A stretch of DNA of 64,000 bases from Patiria pectinifera (GCA_029964075.1 CM057149.1:4474465-4538464); one strand, 5' to 3'; shown: positions 23,527-36,261, counted from the stretch's first letter. Notes: a model not told the origin generated them from the letters alone. Numbers and translations: made by a program.

Positions 23527-24570
23527 TGACCAGGGGCGGCGGAACACTTTTCAATCGGGGGGGGGGGGGCAACACCAGTACAAAGGGGCACAAATCCAGA
23601 AAAAGGGGCTCCTTCCGTCGGTGTGAGAGTGAGAGCCCTTAGGCCTCCGCAAAGGCTGATCCAGAACGCAATTTTGTTTTGTTTGTTTTGTTTTGTTTTG
23701 TTTTTTTTTGGGGGGGGGGGAGACACAGAAATTGTCTCCAAAAAGTGGGGCCACAAATTCCCGGCGGGCCCCGGGGAAACAAATGGATTTCACATGCTCT
23801 GTGGTGCGATCTGTGGCAATTTCTGCCCAATTTAACCAATATTGGTGAAAAGATGGTGGTGTAAGTAGTGGCTGCCTTTTTTGTGACGTCATTAAAAAAA
23901 ACAATCATAGGTTCGTTTCTTTTTTCCTTTTTTTTTGGGGGGGGGGGGGGGCATGGCCCCCCCCCTGGATTCGGCCTTCAGCACATGCATACCGCATACC
24001 CTCCTTTCACGGGCCCGGGCAGTAACCTCTCTGGGTCCGTCCATGAATTTGACTAGTTATGTAGAGAGACAACGTTTTTATCGCGGGAGGGGCACTTTTG
24101 CTTCTGATTGCCAGCTCAGTGACCATTTTATTCGCGTGAGGAGGAGCACTGTTACTTTTAAAGGCCAGTTTTCCACGAGAGGGGCACAATTTAAATGCTG
24201 CTAGTGGGGCACTTATAAAATTGTGCTTTCGAGGTGCAGTATTCCATTTTGAGAAGTTATCGTGAGATGCACCGTTGTTTTTGATGGCCAATTTTCCATC
24301 TCGATAGGGGCACAATTTCATCATTGCGAGAGGGGTTTTAATTTTGGGCTTTCGAGGGTAAGTTTGCCATTTCGAGAAGGTGCACAATCTTGTTAATGCG
24401 AGAGGGGCACTTTTGTTTTAGAGGGGCAGTAAATACGTGTGCGTTTGAGGGGCACTTTTGTTTTCATCTCGAGGGGCACATTTACAACCGCGAGAGGTGC
24501 ACATTTGTTGGCCTGGGAAAATCTGGGGGTGCCCCTAGGCCCCCCCCCCCCGGTTCCGCTGTCCCCGAAG
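23527..24570. repeat. G-rich dispersed element with internal 'gaggggcac' repeats
   Basis: Starts with 'gggcggcggaacacttttca' and a G run, and ends with a C run and 'cggttccgctgtcccc', which is roughly its inverse. Between 24085 and 24515 the phrase cgagaggggcacttttg or a close variant recurs about ten times. G runs near 23707 and 23937 suggest two or more nested elements. The long frames through it are low-complexity artefacts. Confidence 0.55.
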
Positions 24571-24719
24571 CTGGCAAATCTTAAGATAGATTTTCGAAAA
24601 TCATCCCCCACTACTCAAACCTTTTGTTTTATAACCCTGGTGTAACTGACCAATAGTGAAAATGTATTCTCTTCCCGCGAAACTAACTAATTTGCATGAA
24701 AATACTGCACGGACGTGTG

Positions 24720-24845
24720 CAGGTACACTGGCCAAATAAAATCAACATTCTGTTTCCCAACATTATGGCCGATGATGGACGGAGTTTGGCCACATGGCAT
24801 GAGCAGTATGTTTCGTATTTACAGCAACACATTCATTTGTCTCAT
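24720..24845 (+). repeat. direct repeat pair R1, copy 2
   Basis: Second copy of 19240-19365, starting 'cactggccaaataaaatcaa'. Confidence 0.7.
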
Positions 24846-24926
24846 CTTGTGTTTTTTGTTGTACAGAGTATGTGCCCCTTTTAAACTTTTACTAATGAAG
24901 ACCTGTATTTATTAATATATCCCTAA

Positions 24927-25268
24927 TAAAGCGATTAAATTTACCATTGCCGTACTGCATATTGAATGGTCACGGTCCCTTAGTCAAGCCATGTAGGCAC
25001 ATACATATATGTTTACATTAGTGTAAACTAAAAGATCAAAGTTGAATAAATTTTCATTGAAACGCTGTCGGGCTAAGGAAATCACTGGTAAACACTTGAA
25101 ATCGCGTCATTTGATAAGGACTCGTCAGCTTTGTAGACCGATCTTTGCACCACGCATGGAAGATAAGACCAAACAAAAATTCGTACTTTAGGGTGGGCTT
25201 TGGAGCATCTTGGGAAAACCAAGATGTGTTTGTGTAGGCCTACTTTTTATGTATATCAATGCGCCATT
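24927..25268 (+). repeat. direct repeat pair R3, copy 2
   Basis: Second copy of 22484-22805, 2.4 kb downstream in the same orientation. Confidence 0.75.
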
Positions 25269-26390
25269 TACTAGGAATTAAGACAAAAAGCTTTTTATTT
25301 TGTATTAAAATATAGTATGATTATTGATTCATGGTTTCAATGCGCCTAGTTGAAAAAAAACCAAAATACGAAAACGTATTTTCGTTAAAGTCGCTTGTGA
25401 ATAAATAACTCGTAAGGTTAGGGTCGATACCGTATGTCAACATTAATCGAGAGAATAATTTGCATACTATGTAATTCCAAAAGGCAACCTCGTCCCAGGA
25501 CCTACTTTTTTCAAACTAGTTTTCAAGCCCTGGGATGGGAACTTGCTTCCTGCATCCTGATTGAACAGTGCAATTAGCAGGTAGTGACAATCACGTGTAC
25601 ATGGTGTTGTTGGTGATTTCCTTTTCTGTATTACGTGTTTTCACGTTCATTGTAATTATTACGTCCACACCTTCTCATAACTAATCCGTTCCCTTCCAAT
25701 TCGCTCATATTAACATGAAATGTGATATTGCATATTGGCTGGATATAAGATTGTGACATTTTTAACTTTGAAAAGAAAATCGCGTTTTCGTAACTCACGC
25801 TGCGACGAATTGATTATGTTTTTACCCAAGACACAACATTTAATAACAAACTCTGATGTAACGCGCAGGCAGGCACCAAATTATAGGCCCAAGGTATATA
25901 TATTTTTTGACGAAGGACATCACTGAGTCCAAATATTTGACATGCTAACGTTAAACACTAGAATTATTTATTTATAAATGGCGCAGCAAGAAATCATACC
26001 CATTGGAACGAAGTTAAGAGTAGTATATTCCAAACGCGCGATGATTGTTTCGAAACACATGCATATTCATTTTTAATACCCAATCAGAGTTATTTGAGTA
26101 TTTGCTGAGCCAAAGAACAAACACGCAGCCTGTAGTGAAGAGAAGCTTAACCTCCTGCACATCTGCATCTTGCACAAGAATTCCGTGCAGATGAACAAAT
26201 TGAAGAGGGTTAAAAACAAAATTCAATCCATTCACAAACAATATGCCATGATAAGAGAAAAATCCATGACTCGAGCAGTTCACTTCGTCACTGGAAGTCC
26301 AGAATGTCCAACGTTTCAACCATTATACCAAAGTGAAAGTTGGACACAGCACACTGAAGATATCGCCAAGCACGATTGGCGAGTTTGTTC
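25269..26390. other. no gene recognised
   Basis: AT-rich sequence without domain or repeat signal. Confidence 0.35.
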
Positions 26391-26394
26391 CATA

Positions 26395-26640
26395 CCGCTC
26401 AGTTTTCCGCGAGCCTTATAAGGCTCTCTGTCTTCCGTCCACTGCCATCCATCCAGATTTGTCTTGGACGTCCCCACTTCCAGCTGCCCTCTAGGGTGCT
26501 TTGGAGGACGATGTTCGCCAGAGATCCCTTGATTTTGGTAACTTGACCGAACCATTTGAGTTTCGTCGTTTCTTGCAGGAGACTACTCTGGCGCCCGACT
26601 GCTGATGACCAACCGTTTGACCTGGGCATGGATGTCTGTG
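26395..26640 (-). mobile_element. LINE-D, C-terminal scrap
   Basis: The minus strand reads TTKLKWFGQVTKIKGSLAN and then LEGSWKWGRPRQIWMDG. This is the conserved 'LKWFGHV.R...L...ILQG..EG.R.RGRP...W.D' tail of many LINE ORF2 proteins. Only this tail is left. Confidence 0.65.
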
Positions 26641-27122
26641 ACGTGTAATGGATTCGGAGTAGTCAGCTGTAGGAATCTCGTCGTTCATTTTCCACAATAA
26701 TGCTGTATACATACCGATGTGACCAAAGATCTTAGAAGTTGAAAGTTTAACAAGACTTTTTAGCACTACGCACGCGAAAAGGCATATATCAAAGACATGA
26801 CAAGAGGGGTGTTTCACAAAACATGTAGTAAAAAACAGAATCGTTAATGTTTCGATTCGTTTTAACAACATAAACATAAAGGTATTAATGAATAAAGAAT
26901 AAAATAATATGCTTAACCGGCTAGGGCCTGGTCGCGGGTAATGGAGTACCATTGGCATCTTCCTGGCAGTTATCTTTGTGTCGTATGCCATTCCTGCAAA
27001 CATTACGTAATGTTTAGAGGGAGATCTGGACTCATGATGTCGAGCATTTCTGAAGTTATGCGATGTGTTACCTAAAGTTTCTGTGTGGTCTTAGACTCTG
27101 TGAAACTCCTTATATCGTCGCT

Positions 27123-27367
27123 TTGCTCACGAAGTGACAAAAACCTCAAAAATCGATAATTATTCGATTTTGAGTTTTACTAGCCATTTTCTTATAGTTC
27201 TCTTAAGGAACAATTTGACCAAGTTTCAAGGCAAAATGTTGTTTACTTTCTTAATTATTGTAAACAAACAATTGACAAAAAGCCTGAAATCGGTGATTTT
27301 CATTTTCACCAAGTGTGAACATGTGTAAAATGTTCCTACGAAGTGACAAAATCACTTTGTGAGCAGG
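27123..27367. mobile_element. small inverted-repeat element, possibly related to MITE family A
   Basis: Ends 'ttgctcacgaagtgacaaaa' and the inverse of 'atcactttgtgagcag' form terminal inverted repeats. The motif acgaagtgaca is repeated near the right end (27338-27350). It resembles the cacgaagtaacact motif of the elements at 5503 and 59138. The relation is tentative. Confidence 0.4.
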
Positions 27368-27529
27368 GCCAGAAATTATACAATGGTCTACACGCGGAAG
27401 GATGGGAGCATACACGCGCGCGCGAACGATGCTGAAAAAGAACAGACGCGCGCGCATGGCTACGGCGACGCGCGCGCATACCAGAAACCGGAAACTTTTG
27501 GGGGGGCCTAATGTATCATTATCGTACCA

Positions 27530-29410
27530 GCCCTTATCACGAAACGGCGATACCCCATTGAAATGCTCAAGGAATTCTAACCACATTAGCAGGTCAAGTT
27601 TCGCTGAGATAGCTATTTCTACGGCTGCATCGAACGATGCGTAATGGACTTTACACATATCTTTATCGATAAAGTCGTTAACTGAATCCCCCAGGGTATA
27701 TGACAAATGGTGGATGAGGCAAAAAGAGCCGGGCTGATGCTTAGGGACAAGCCAAATGGGTCAACATTGGAGATTCGGAAAGGGGCGATGAACGAAATCA
27801 GGCCTATCTGTTGCAGACTGAAGGCAAGTGGAATCCCTGCTAACCCTAACACCCTGAAAACCAAGGGGAAAACCCCGTGAAAAACCTTGTTCAAGAAAAG
27901 CAGCTGCCGATTTATCTGGATAATATGACAACCATTTCCGTAAAACGACCAAATTAATGGGTGTTACTGAAAAGTTACGTGTGCGTTCCCTTTATTCCAC
28001 TGCTGGTTGCCGATAATCGTGCTTGTGTTGTACCCCACGTTGGCCGGACGAAATGCCTGCTGATGTACGCCCAACGTCGCAGACGGAGTCTTTGTGTAGT
28101 GCGTATACGTTGCGCTAGCGGGGGTGGTCGATTGCTTCGCGGGGGCGCCTTGAGCGGCAGGCCCCACGCCTACTCTACACGTCGACGCGCTGTGACCAAA
28201 TTTTGTGCACCGGCTGCAACTATGGACGTACCGGCAGGGATTCCATCTGCAACCTGATGGGGCATTAAACGCAAAGCAGACGTTCTTTGGCAAGTGAGTT
28301 CGAGCGGCTACCGTGGTGGTAGTTGCAGCGGGTAGCATGCTGCCGGCCGCATCGACGGTAAGCCACAGCTCCATATCCATGGACGCCCAGGAGCGCGAGG
28401 GGTTCGCCTCCATGCGCAAGCGGAATTGTTCGTCGTAATTGCGCCAGCCCAGACCGGGAAACTGTAAACCATAAACCATGAAAAGCGCTTGACCACTTAT
28501 CGATTGAATCTACTTTACGCGGGTGCGGTGTCGCCGAACGAAAAACCACCTTGCCTTGCTCGACTGTCAGGGTTAATTCAGATCCACTATCCGTGGAAGG
28601 CGGTACCCTTGTGGCATTGTCGCGATATAACGAAGCTAAATCAACGTACTGTCCGTTCCAAATCTTCTCTTTTATGGATTGAGGGACGTGGACATCAATA
28701 GGGGCATCGTTCCCAAAAGAGTGGAGTGGCGCGGGTCGACCCATCATGCCCGAATAAGCAGATAGGCCCCCTAATGGAAAACCAGTAGTACCGGCTTGGT
28801 CAATCGGATTTAGGCCTATTGCTAGGTTATTGTTACCGATCGGAGGGACTGGAATTGCAGGTGCGAGTGAGTTACCGATTACAACATCTCTACCGGTCGT
28901 ACCGCTAACGTTACTGATTATACCACTACTAGCATTAGCCCTACGGAATTGACTGGATTAAAACCTAAGCCCACACTTAAATTACTATTATTGGTAACCA
29001 AAGAGTCCTGGGGATTAGGTTGCAGTCCGCTTGTAATAGCTCTTGAGCTTGACTAACAACCCATACCCACGCTTGCTCCGGTAGTGTTTGGACCTCCGCT
29101 GAATTCTGGCGCCGAGACGATCTGGTTGGGCGCTGGGCGTGAGGCGAGCGCACGCTGATCCTCCGCTGACTGACCGCTTACTCTAGCGGTGGTGAACAGC
29201 GGCGCGCCAACCGGGGCCGTGGCGGTTCTCTCATCATTGGTCGCAGAATCGACCGTCACTAAAGCGCGGGGACGTCCGGGCCCGCGGCGACGACCACTGA
29301 CATACGGGGGAGGTGACCTCCGGGCCTGCTTCTTGTACCGTTTAGGGCGTGGCATCTCAGGGAAGACAAAGAACCCAACCAGGCGGAATGGGTTAAATTC
29401 CAACTTACTC
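27530..29410 (-). mobile_element. DIRS-like retroelement fossil (gag and start of RT)
   Basis: On the minus strand, a gag-like region (about 27964-29403) starts with a basic segment and carries an SIDKWSSAF motif, a GLGWRNYDEQFR motif and a Cys/His cluster (CFAFNAPSGCRW, then CSRC...GHSASTC). It is followed at about 27620-27960 by the beginning of the reverse transcriptase, with FPNLQC and SVNDFIDKDMCKVHYASFD. These are hallmarks of the tyrosine-recombinase (DIRS-type) retroelements of animals. The copy is broken and incomplete. The rest of the RT, the recombinase and terminal repeats were not found. Confidence 0.7.
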
Positions 29411-30745
29411 TAGCTGTATCGCACTCAAAAAGTCAAGAGTCGGTCCTGAAATGTCTAAACAGCATGACACTGTTAAAATGGTAATAACACTTTGATTTTC
29501 ATTTAGAAGTCTTATGTTTGGAAATATTGCTGGAAATTACATTTGTTTGGAGAAAATATTTTCCATGTATAGCAGCTTCGAAAAGCTCAGCCGAAGAGAG
29601 CTTTCTGGGCCTAACTAATGAACCTGACTTAATACACTGTATCAATTGTTTCATTTACCCCTTTGGACGCGCAATCCATATCATTTTAGCGATATGAACA
29701 ATTTCTCTGACGACAATATGTCACGTCTGCAAATAATTGGAGCGGCCATGTGTTCCCCGACCACGCCCACCGAATAGCCAACTGTTTACTGCGCGCACGT
29801 ACCCAATGGCAACAACCAGCTGATTGAAGAAAATTACGTGCCTGATCAACGGTGTGTGTCTGTGTAGAATAGTGCATTTTATCTTGTAGTGATAAAACAA
29901 AGTACCAACACTGAAAACCAAACACTTTTCAGATACAAAATTATATCGTACATTTAATGCAATTATGATTTGTTCTGAAGTAATTGCAACACAACTGTAA
30001 AAACACATGCAAGCACAATCAATAGTTCCTTTAGTTGATTGTGTGTTTTCAATTGCATGTAAAGACCATAATCACCATAAAAGATACACATACTACAACT
30101 ACATGTGAATATAAGCTAAGCATACTTATATTTCAAATCACCGGGAAAATCGGTGAATACTTATGAATAAAGGGACGACTAATCAAACCCAATTTTACAA
30201 GGAATCCTCTAAGCACTAATACTAAAATTCACATCTCTAGAAAGAAAGCGAAAATCTTCCTAATCAAGTGAAGGTGCAATATCGGTGTAAAACATTAATT
30301 TACGATGAAAGTAAGGTTATAAAAGTATCATACAAAAACAAAAGAGGGAATTCCGGGGTGTGGTAGTTAGGCGTAAAGGGAACACTTGGGATTTTCTCTC
30401 GGGGGGGGGGGGGGAAAAAGGGAGTGTTTCATAAGTCCTCGGACTTCTAACAACTTCCTTATAACTTCTCTGCTTTTCATTTATCTTTGTTTCTTATCTT
30501 TGTCATTTACTTTTATGTTTTGTTTATCTATTAAGTTACGTACTTTATAGGTTTTCATTATGAAGTTATGAAACAAAACTAGATTGATTGATTGACTAGA
30601 TTGATTTCAGAAGAAAAAGGTATGAGCAGACTCATGTGTATAGGGCAAGCTAGGTGGCATTGATTCTGACTGTCTGCAGGCTGAATTCAGAATGCCCTCA
30701 ACCACCTACATGAGGCCTATCCCGAATTTGATAAGGCAATAAGCT
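29411..30745. other. no gene recognised
   Basis: AT-rich. A G run lies near 30402, and a hairpin cacaatcaa/ttgattgtg sits at 30014-30043. Confidence 0.4.
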
Positions 30746-30749
30746 AAAT

Positions 30750-31055
30750 TCGGAATAATTGACCTTCGACTATTGAACGTTATTTTCGTTTCGGACTATT
30801 GAACAATTGTGACTAATTAACCTTATTCTAAATTCGGACTATCGAACCTCCGGACAAATGAACCTCGAACTAATGAACCTTTGGATTAATGACCCTTCGG
30901 ACTATTGCATACAAATGTTTGGATTAACGAATCTTATTTCATTTTCAGACTAACGAACCCCCTCCTATAGAAATTTTGTGCATTCGGACTATCGAATCTT
31001 CGGGCTAAAGAACCTTCGGACTATCGGACCTTCGGAATATCGGGCGGCTCCCGTT
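30750..31055 (+). repeat. degenerate minisatellite 'ttcggactaatgaacc'
   Basis: The phrase cggactatcgaacct and variants (cggactattgaac, cgaactaatgaacc, cagactaacgaacc) recur about a dozen times at roughly 15-20-bp spacing with irregular gaps. No coding potential. Confidence 0.7.
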
Positions 31056-32502
31056 TAGACCAGTTTCTGTATAGTATTCGGGACTACAGTTGGTAATTAC
31101 TGACGTACACAAAGCGCCAACAAAAGTACGCAACGCATCCCAATTCCTACGCTCAAGTGTAAGAAAGTAGGTTACACTTAGTGTCAAACGTAAAGGGCCC
31201 ATTTAATTGGATTTTTAAATGCAATCCTTGATATGCAACTTTTAGTTCATTAATCTATATTTGTTATTCTCAAATTTCTATTTGAAGGGAGTTATTTGGT
31301 GCCTTTATTATTTTCATGCTGAAGAAAATTTCCACATTCATGGTCAAACTGTGATGTCATTCAAGACAGCAATTTCAGGTTCGGATCTGCTTCAGCGTAT
31401 TGGACGGCAGGATTTAAGGTGTTTGCTGTGGTGATTCTTCTGCTTTCAGTGGTTCATTGCTGTTTCAGTATGGGACGATACGATACTAAGTAAACGTTAT
31501 ATACCAACGAGGATGACTCATACTACTTTTTATTTAAAATAAATATGCTCCAGTGCAAACTTCTTTTTCGTGGACTTGTTTTACTGGGGATAACAGCTAA
31601 ATAAGAATATAGACCCTCTGTAGAATTACTTTGAAAATGCAATCCGCATTGTTGGCCATTGCTCAAAATCGGTTGTGCTCTGTGTATCTCTTTATAATGT
31701 AATCAATGCGAACAACTAAACATAAATGAAAATATGCATTGATTGAGCCACTTCGCATAGTGCATTATGAAATGAAAACCTGTATTCAGGGGCATACTTT
31801 ATGAGGAAATCACAATCAAGTTTTCATTTTTTTTTCTTAACAAACGAAGCTTCTTTTTGTGTTGAGAAGCTTATTTCATTCCTTTGTTCTTTATTTTGTT
31901 ATTTTTTTAAGAGGACGAGGTCATCTAAAACTTTTGATCAGATTCCAAATTTGTCCTTTCATTTAGAAATTTTCGAAGCCCATTGCACAGACCACCCTCT
32001 TTGATACAAGTGGCCAGCCATTTTTGTGTTAGGTAACCAGAGTAATTCACAAGTGACAATTAGTAATTGAGCAAGTCTAAATCACAAATGACAGTCAATC
32101 AACGAGACAATATACCCGTAGCAAGTCTGATGAATAAGACGAATTAAGCTATGATTAAACTATATTTAACCGGCAACTGAAATTATATTGATATTCTGAC
32201 CCCAATAAATTATCTCTTTGTCACTCTATTCGGCTATACTCTTCTAGTTTAATTTATTCGGAAGGGCCAAATGTAGGTTTTTTTTATTCCAGTATTTTAA
32301 AATTATGACTACCTACATAGTACGATTGATATATATCATTTCATTGCTACTCGTTCTAGATTATGTGACCCTAATCATCTGACGACTGACTTCAACCACA
32401 GAGATCTAGGAAGACATACCGGCGGGGTAGAGCTAGGATCACAGCCGAGGAGTACAACCACTCACTCAGTAAACTCATCGGCACGAAGAAGAAGGTCGTG
32501 AG
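31056..32502. other. upstream region of the Ubl-Death-Roc gene
   Basis: No gene is recognised. Just upstream of the proposed start, from a possible acceptor near 32400, another frame reads a basic peptide (RKTYRRGRARITAEEYN). This could be an alternative 5' exon, but nothing supports it further. Confidence 0.3.
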
Positions 32503-32663
32503 GTGGCATTCATGGCCGCCTTTCCAGTCAAAGCCTCGCCAAGTCTCCATGCTAATGAAGAGGGAGCATCCGTACTGCCACTGAAAGAGGCTTCAATAAC
32601 TCGTCCTGAGCACAGCAAAACTGCGACAAGAGAAGAAACGACCATTAAAGTTGAAGTAAAAAG
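32503..32663 (+). CDS. proposed first coding exon (E1) of the Ubl-Death-Roc gene
   Basis: The first ATG after an in-frame stop lies at 32503 with G at +4. The frame encodes MAAFP and a Ser/Thr/Glu-rich segment ending TTIKVEVK, and reaches a donor AAG|GTACCC at 32663/32664. The exon ends in phase 2, and the next recognised exon (48588) needs exactly one base to complete that codon. Nothing here resembles a domain; it would be a flexible N-terminal leader before the ubiquitin-like fold. The assignment rests on position, splice phase and donor only. The intervening intron would contain the whole Polinton. A transcript would confirm or refute it. Confidence 0.42.
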
Positions 32664-32893
32664 GTACCCAATTGCTATCCAAATCACAATCGACCAAATT
32701 TTCAGTAAATGCCATCATGTATTAGGCCATTGGGGTGGTAGTTTTCTCATTCTTTGACGTACTAGGAATTGACGTTTTTAGCCTGTGGTTTTCAGCTTGA
32801 TCGAGCATAAATTTACCAACCAAACATTATCGCTTACATGTTCATACAGTAAATTTTATAAATGTATAACCTCATTTTACAGTTGGTTAACCA

Positions 32894-32956
32894 GTAGAAG
32901 GAGGGGGAGGGTACCAGACTTTACCCCGCCCCTCTCCCTTTCCCACCCTCTTCTGC
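32894..32956 (+). repeat. Polinton left terminal inverted repeat
   Basis: G-rich then C-rich sequence matching the complement of 48231-48295 with only a few differences, preceded by TTAACCA at 32887-32893. Confidence 0.85.
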
Positions 32957-33011
32957 GTTAAATGCGTTAAACGGTCGTTAATAGCATCGTGTTATCATCA
33001 CGTCGTTGGAT

Positions 33012-33144
33012 TACACAAAGAACGAGTTAGAGATTTATTTAAAGTGACTCAAAATCAATTTAATAAAGCACTAAAAAGATACGATGACCACTGCAATAAA
33101 GGCGAAGCCGAGGGTGACGCCCTAAGAGGTGAAATAGAGGTATA
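33012..33144 (+). pseudogene. Polinton, small open remnant near left end
   Basis: A short plus-strand frame, basic and charged, ending at 33144. Function unknown; part of the fossil. Confidence 0.35.
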
Positions 33145-33169
33145 ACTCGGCGGGTCGCTTTCATAATGT

Positions 33170-33668
33170 TTATTTACCGAGAATTTGAACTTGTAAGTTT
33201 TTCGATAAGAAATTTTTTTTTCCCTTTGCCAGCCGTTCGTCTACCCGTTTTTTAACTTCTTTTTCAAAGTCTGTATCGTTTTTAATTTTTTGAAGCTTTG
33301 TGCTGGTCTTTGTTCTATTTTTTTGCTGAAGCTCGTTAAATTTTGCGAGCTCTCTCGTAATCAATATAAACTCTTCGTGCGCTATATCTCCGTCGTTGAT
33401 GGCTTGAGACACGTATTCTTCAATCGTGTTAAGTTTGGAGTCCGCTGATATTTTAATTTGGTCGTGCTTCTAATCCTATCTCTACGTAATTAATAGTGTC
33501 GATCACTCTCTTTATTTGTTTATAAGTGCGCTCTCGGTGGTCTCTCTCTTTCAAGATTAGAGATCGAATCTCTTCAATCTTTTTAAGTCTGTATACTTTT
33601 GTTTCTTCGTTACTATTTAATCGGAGTACATCTCCAGAAATATTGGGGTATAATACATTGTTACTCAT
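33170..33668 (-). pseudogene. Polinton, conserved small protein region (fossil)
   Basis: Minus-strand region with a charged helical protein: MSNNVLYPNISGDVLRLNSN at the start, then a heptad-like Lys/Glu-rich segment. The type is one I recall from Polintons of other animals, of unknown function. Broken. Confidence 0.5.
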
Positions 33669-33694
33669 GTTTTAATATAAAAAAGATTTTAAAA

Positions 33695-34380
33695 TTAAAA
33701 GATCTCCAACTCTATCATTATACTCACACCCTTGTTGTTGATGATCTGTCCTTTTTCACCTATGATTGAAAATGTCAGTTTGTCGATTATACCGTTTTTA
33801 GGTTTCTTGAAATCCTCGACTCTATCAGGCTCGGGTTCGCGCGTACCCACGGGTACGATTTTCAAGATGTCAGATGGACGACCATCTAGGAAATGTTCAC
33901 TCGTACTTAATTGCGGGCAGCGAATAAAAATGTAAGACCCCGTATACACCACTTTGGGTATCAGTCTTCCTTTGGGTAAATTGAGCAATTGAGAAACTTC
34001 TCTGTTTAAGCGCAATTTGAGATTGACGTCGGCTACCACCAACGTCACCTTTTTAGATTCTCTAAATATTGGAACACTCACCCCGGGAATATTATTTAAA
34101 ATGAAATCGAACCAATCGACGTCGTACCACCCCGGTGGTATGGTGACCGAACCGGTGACTCCGCCTGGTAACGGCGCTAAAAGACTCGGAGAAATAAAAT
34201 CTAAATTATCACCAGACACAATAAGACTCCCCCTTATTGTTTCCCCAGCTTGTCTAATCATTCTAACCCTAGGTTTGCTTATTGTACCTTCGATATATTC
34301 TAGCGCTATCTTTTTACCATCATTGATGAAGCCTTTTTTTTCAAATAAAATTGTTATTAAAAGTATAATCGTATTGCGTT
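33695..34380 (-). pseudogene. Polinton, candidate minor capsid (penton-like) protein
   Basis: About 190 residues or more, rich in beta-strand-forming segments (GSVTIPPGWYDVDWFDFILN, then short strand-turn repeats and an ISIMIELEIF-like end). Length, position and strand-rich composition suit the single-jelly-roll penton protein of Polintons. Assignment by composition only; structure prediction would test it. Treated as part of the fossil. Confidence 0.4.
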
Positions 34381-34480
34381 CACCTAGGTATTTGCTAGGG
34401 TGAAATTCACCCTAGCAAAAAAACAAAAACGCACCAAAACACCCATTGAAAATGCTAAAACAAAATCAGATCAAATCAGA

Positions 34481-34873
34481 TTAAATGGGACGGAAAGGTG
34501 TATTTTGAGCATACTCTAGTCTGTCTTCCTCGTACGCTTCTATAAGATCGTTTACAACTCTTTTGAAAGCATTTTCGTCGTTAATTAAATAGTCGTAGGG
34601 TATCTCAGGTATAAACGATTCAATAAAATCTCTATCTGTTTTTACTTCTACATCTGGGTCAACCTGTTCGTATCTTGTACCATCATCAGGTCTTTCAGCT
34701 GGTCTCCCATTTATATTTGTATGCCAATCAATCTCCGTGGCGCTGGAAATATTAAAGTATCCGAGGTTAAACATCACCCTTTTTACGCGTGCAGATTTTT
34801 GACCGTTTAAATTATCTACGACGTCTTCTAACTTAAACGTCTGCTCATTTTGAAACAAGTGAAACGAATACAT
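34481..34873 (-). pseudogene. Polinton, conserved protein of unknown function
   Basis: A 130-residue acidic protein region on the minus strand, between the penton-like and plus-strand genes. No domain recognised. Confidence 0.4.
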
Positions 34874-34950
34874 TTATTTTAAAGTCTTTTTATATTAAAA
34901 CTTAAACTAAAATGATGGCTGCTTTTATGTTTTTAAAAAAGCAGATATAA

Positions 34951-36261
34951 TTGATAGCTGATCGGGTAACGAAAAAAGTAAATAAAAATGTAGCCAAGGC
35001 AAAAGAGCTAAAGCATCAAGTTGCATCCCAAGCAAAGTTTTTAAACAGCCTTAAACCCAGTGAACTGGAAGTTATAGTTAATAATACCAACAGGTTTTTA
35101 ACCTTGTTTCCCGACTTAACCTCAGACTATAAATTGCCTCGCAATTTCAATTAAATCAAATCAATTAAATTTTGCGATCTACTGCGCTACTACGGGCTGC
35201 GGTGTTGGATTCGATCTTTTAAACGCGAGCAACCGTTACGTTTGGGCCATCTTTAACTTTCATTTATATTTTACGGTTAGAAAGATCCTGTACGACTTTG
35301 CCGCTCCTTTACCGGGAGATGACGCATTTAAAGCTCTAGACATCAGTTATAATCTCAGAGCTTTTACCGATACCTGTTTGTTGTTTGACATGGCTCAAAA
35401 CAAGTCTTTTAAACAGACGAGAGACACAAACTCTAACGGTTTAGGTATAGCTTATTATTGGGACACGTCTTACGTAGCCGTACCCGGAAACGATTATGAT
35501 ACAACCGACCTTAATCTCGAGTATAGTCAGTATCGTAAAATTATGATGGGTGGAACTAAAATGGGGTTTGGTTTGGAAGATCCACCCAAGAGTTCGGGGC
35601 GTTACAGCGATTACACCGTAGTCTTTATCAAACAAAATGAATCAGTACAACAGGCTTGGTTGATTTTATACCCGACACGAGTTCGTTTACCCACGCGGAA
35701 ATCATCAAGATCAACGAATCGATCAGATCTTACGTGTACGCTTTACTCGGTGCGCAGGCTCAAACAAAAACGAGCGTATTAGCACCGGGCACCGGATTAG
35801 ACGCTCAGAGACAATTTAACGTCATCGTTGAAGATATCATCAATGCAGTAGACGACATGGAAACGAGTATCAATCAATTTTAAGACTCTTTGCAGTATGC
35901 CAGAACGCCTTTAAATTTTGTAGTGAAACCAGGGTTGTATTTAATTCCATCGGATTTGAACTTGTGGGTTGGAACTCACGACGGATATAACAACAGTCTT
36001 CAAATCGCTACCCTGAGTATGAAAACTGGTTTGGTGCCAGATTTAAACTCACAACCTAAACCGGACGACTCTTCTGATGACACCGATGACGTCGCGCCAC
36101 CAACACCCCCAGAGCCTATGACGAACGATATTGTATCACCAACACCAGCACCAGCACCAACACCAGCACCAACACCAGCAACAGCACCAGCACCAGCACC
36201 TAAAGTTTTAACCCGAGAACCCACGAAACTACAAACTCACCAAGACGAAAAATTATCTTAG
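34951..36261 (+). pseudogene. Polinton, plus-strand conserved protein (fossil)
   Basis: A plus-strand coding region whose segments (VRKILYDFAAPLPGD, NGLGIAYYWDTSYVAVPG, SFTHAEIIKINESIRSYVYA) recall a conserved Polinton protein of unknown role. It ends in a long Pro/Ala/Thr-rich linker near 36080-36215 and a hydrophobic segment just beyond. Broken. Confidence 0.5.

Noticed and set aside
23517-24611. Overlapping 60-126-residue frames on both strands
   Set aside because: Low-complexity G/C-run element with repeated 'gaggggcac'; no domain or splice support.
26014-26320. 101-residue minus-strand ORF
   Set aside because: No similarity to any family, no splice or start signals; length is within chance for AT-rich DNA.
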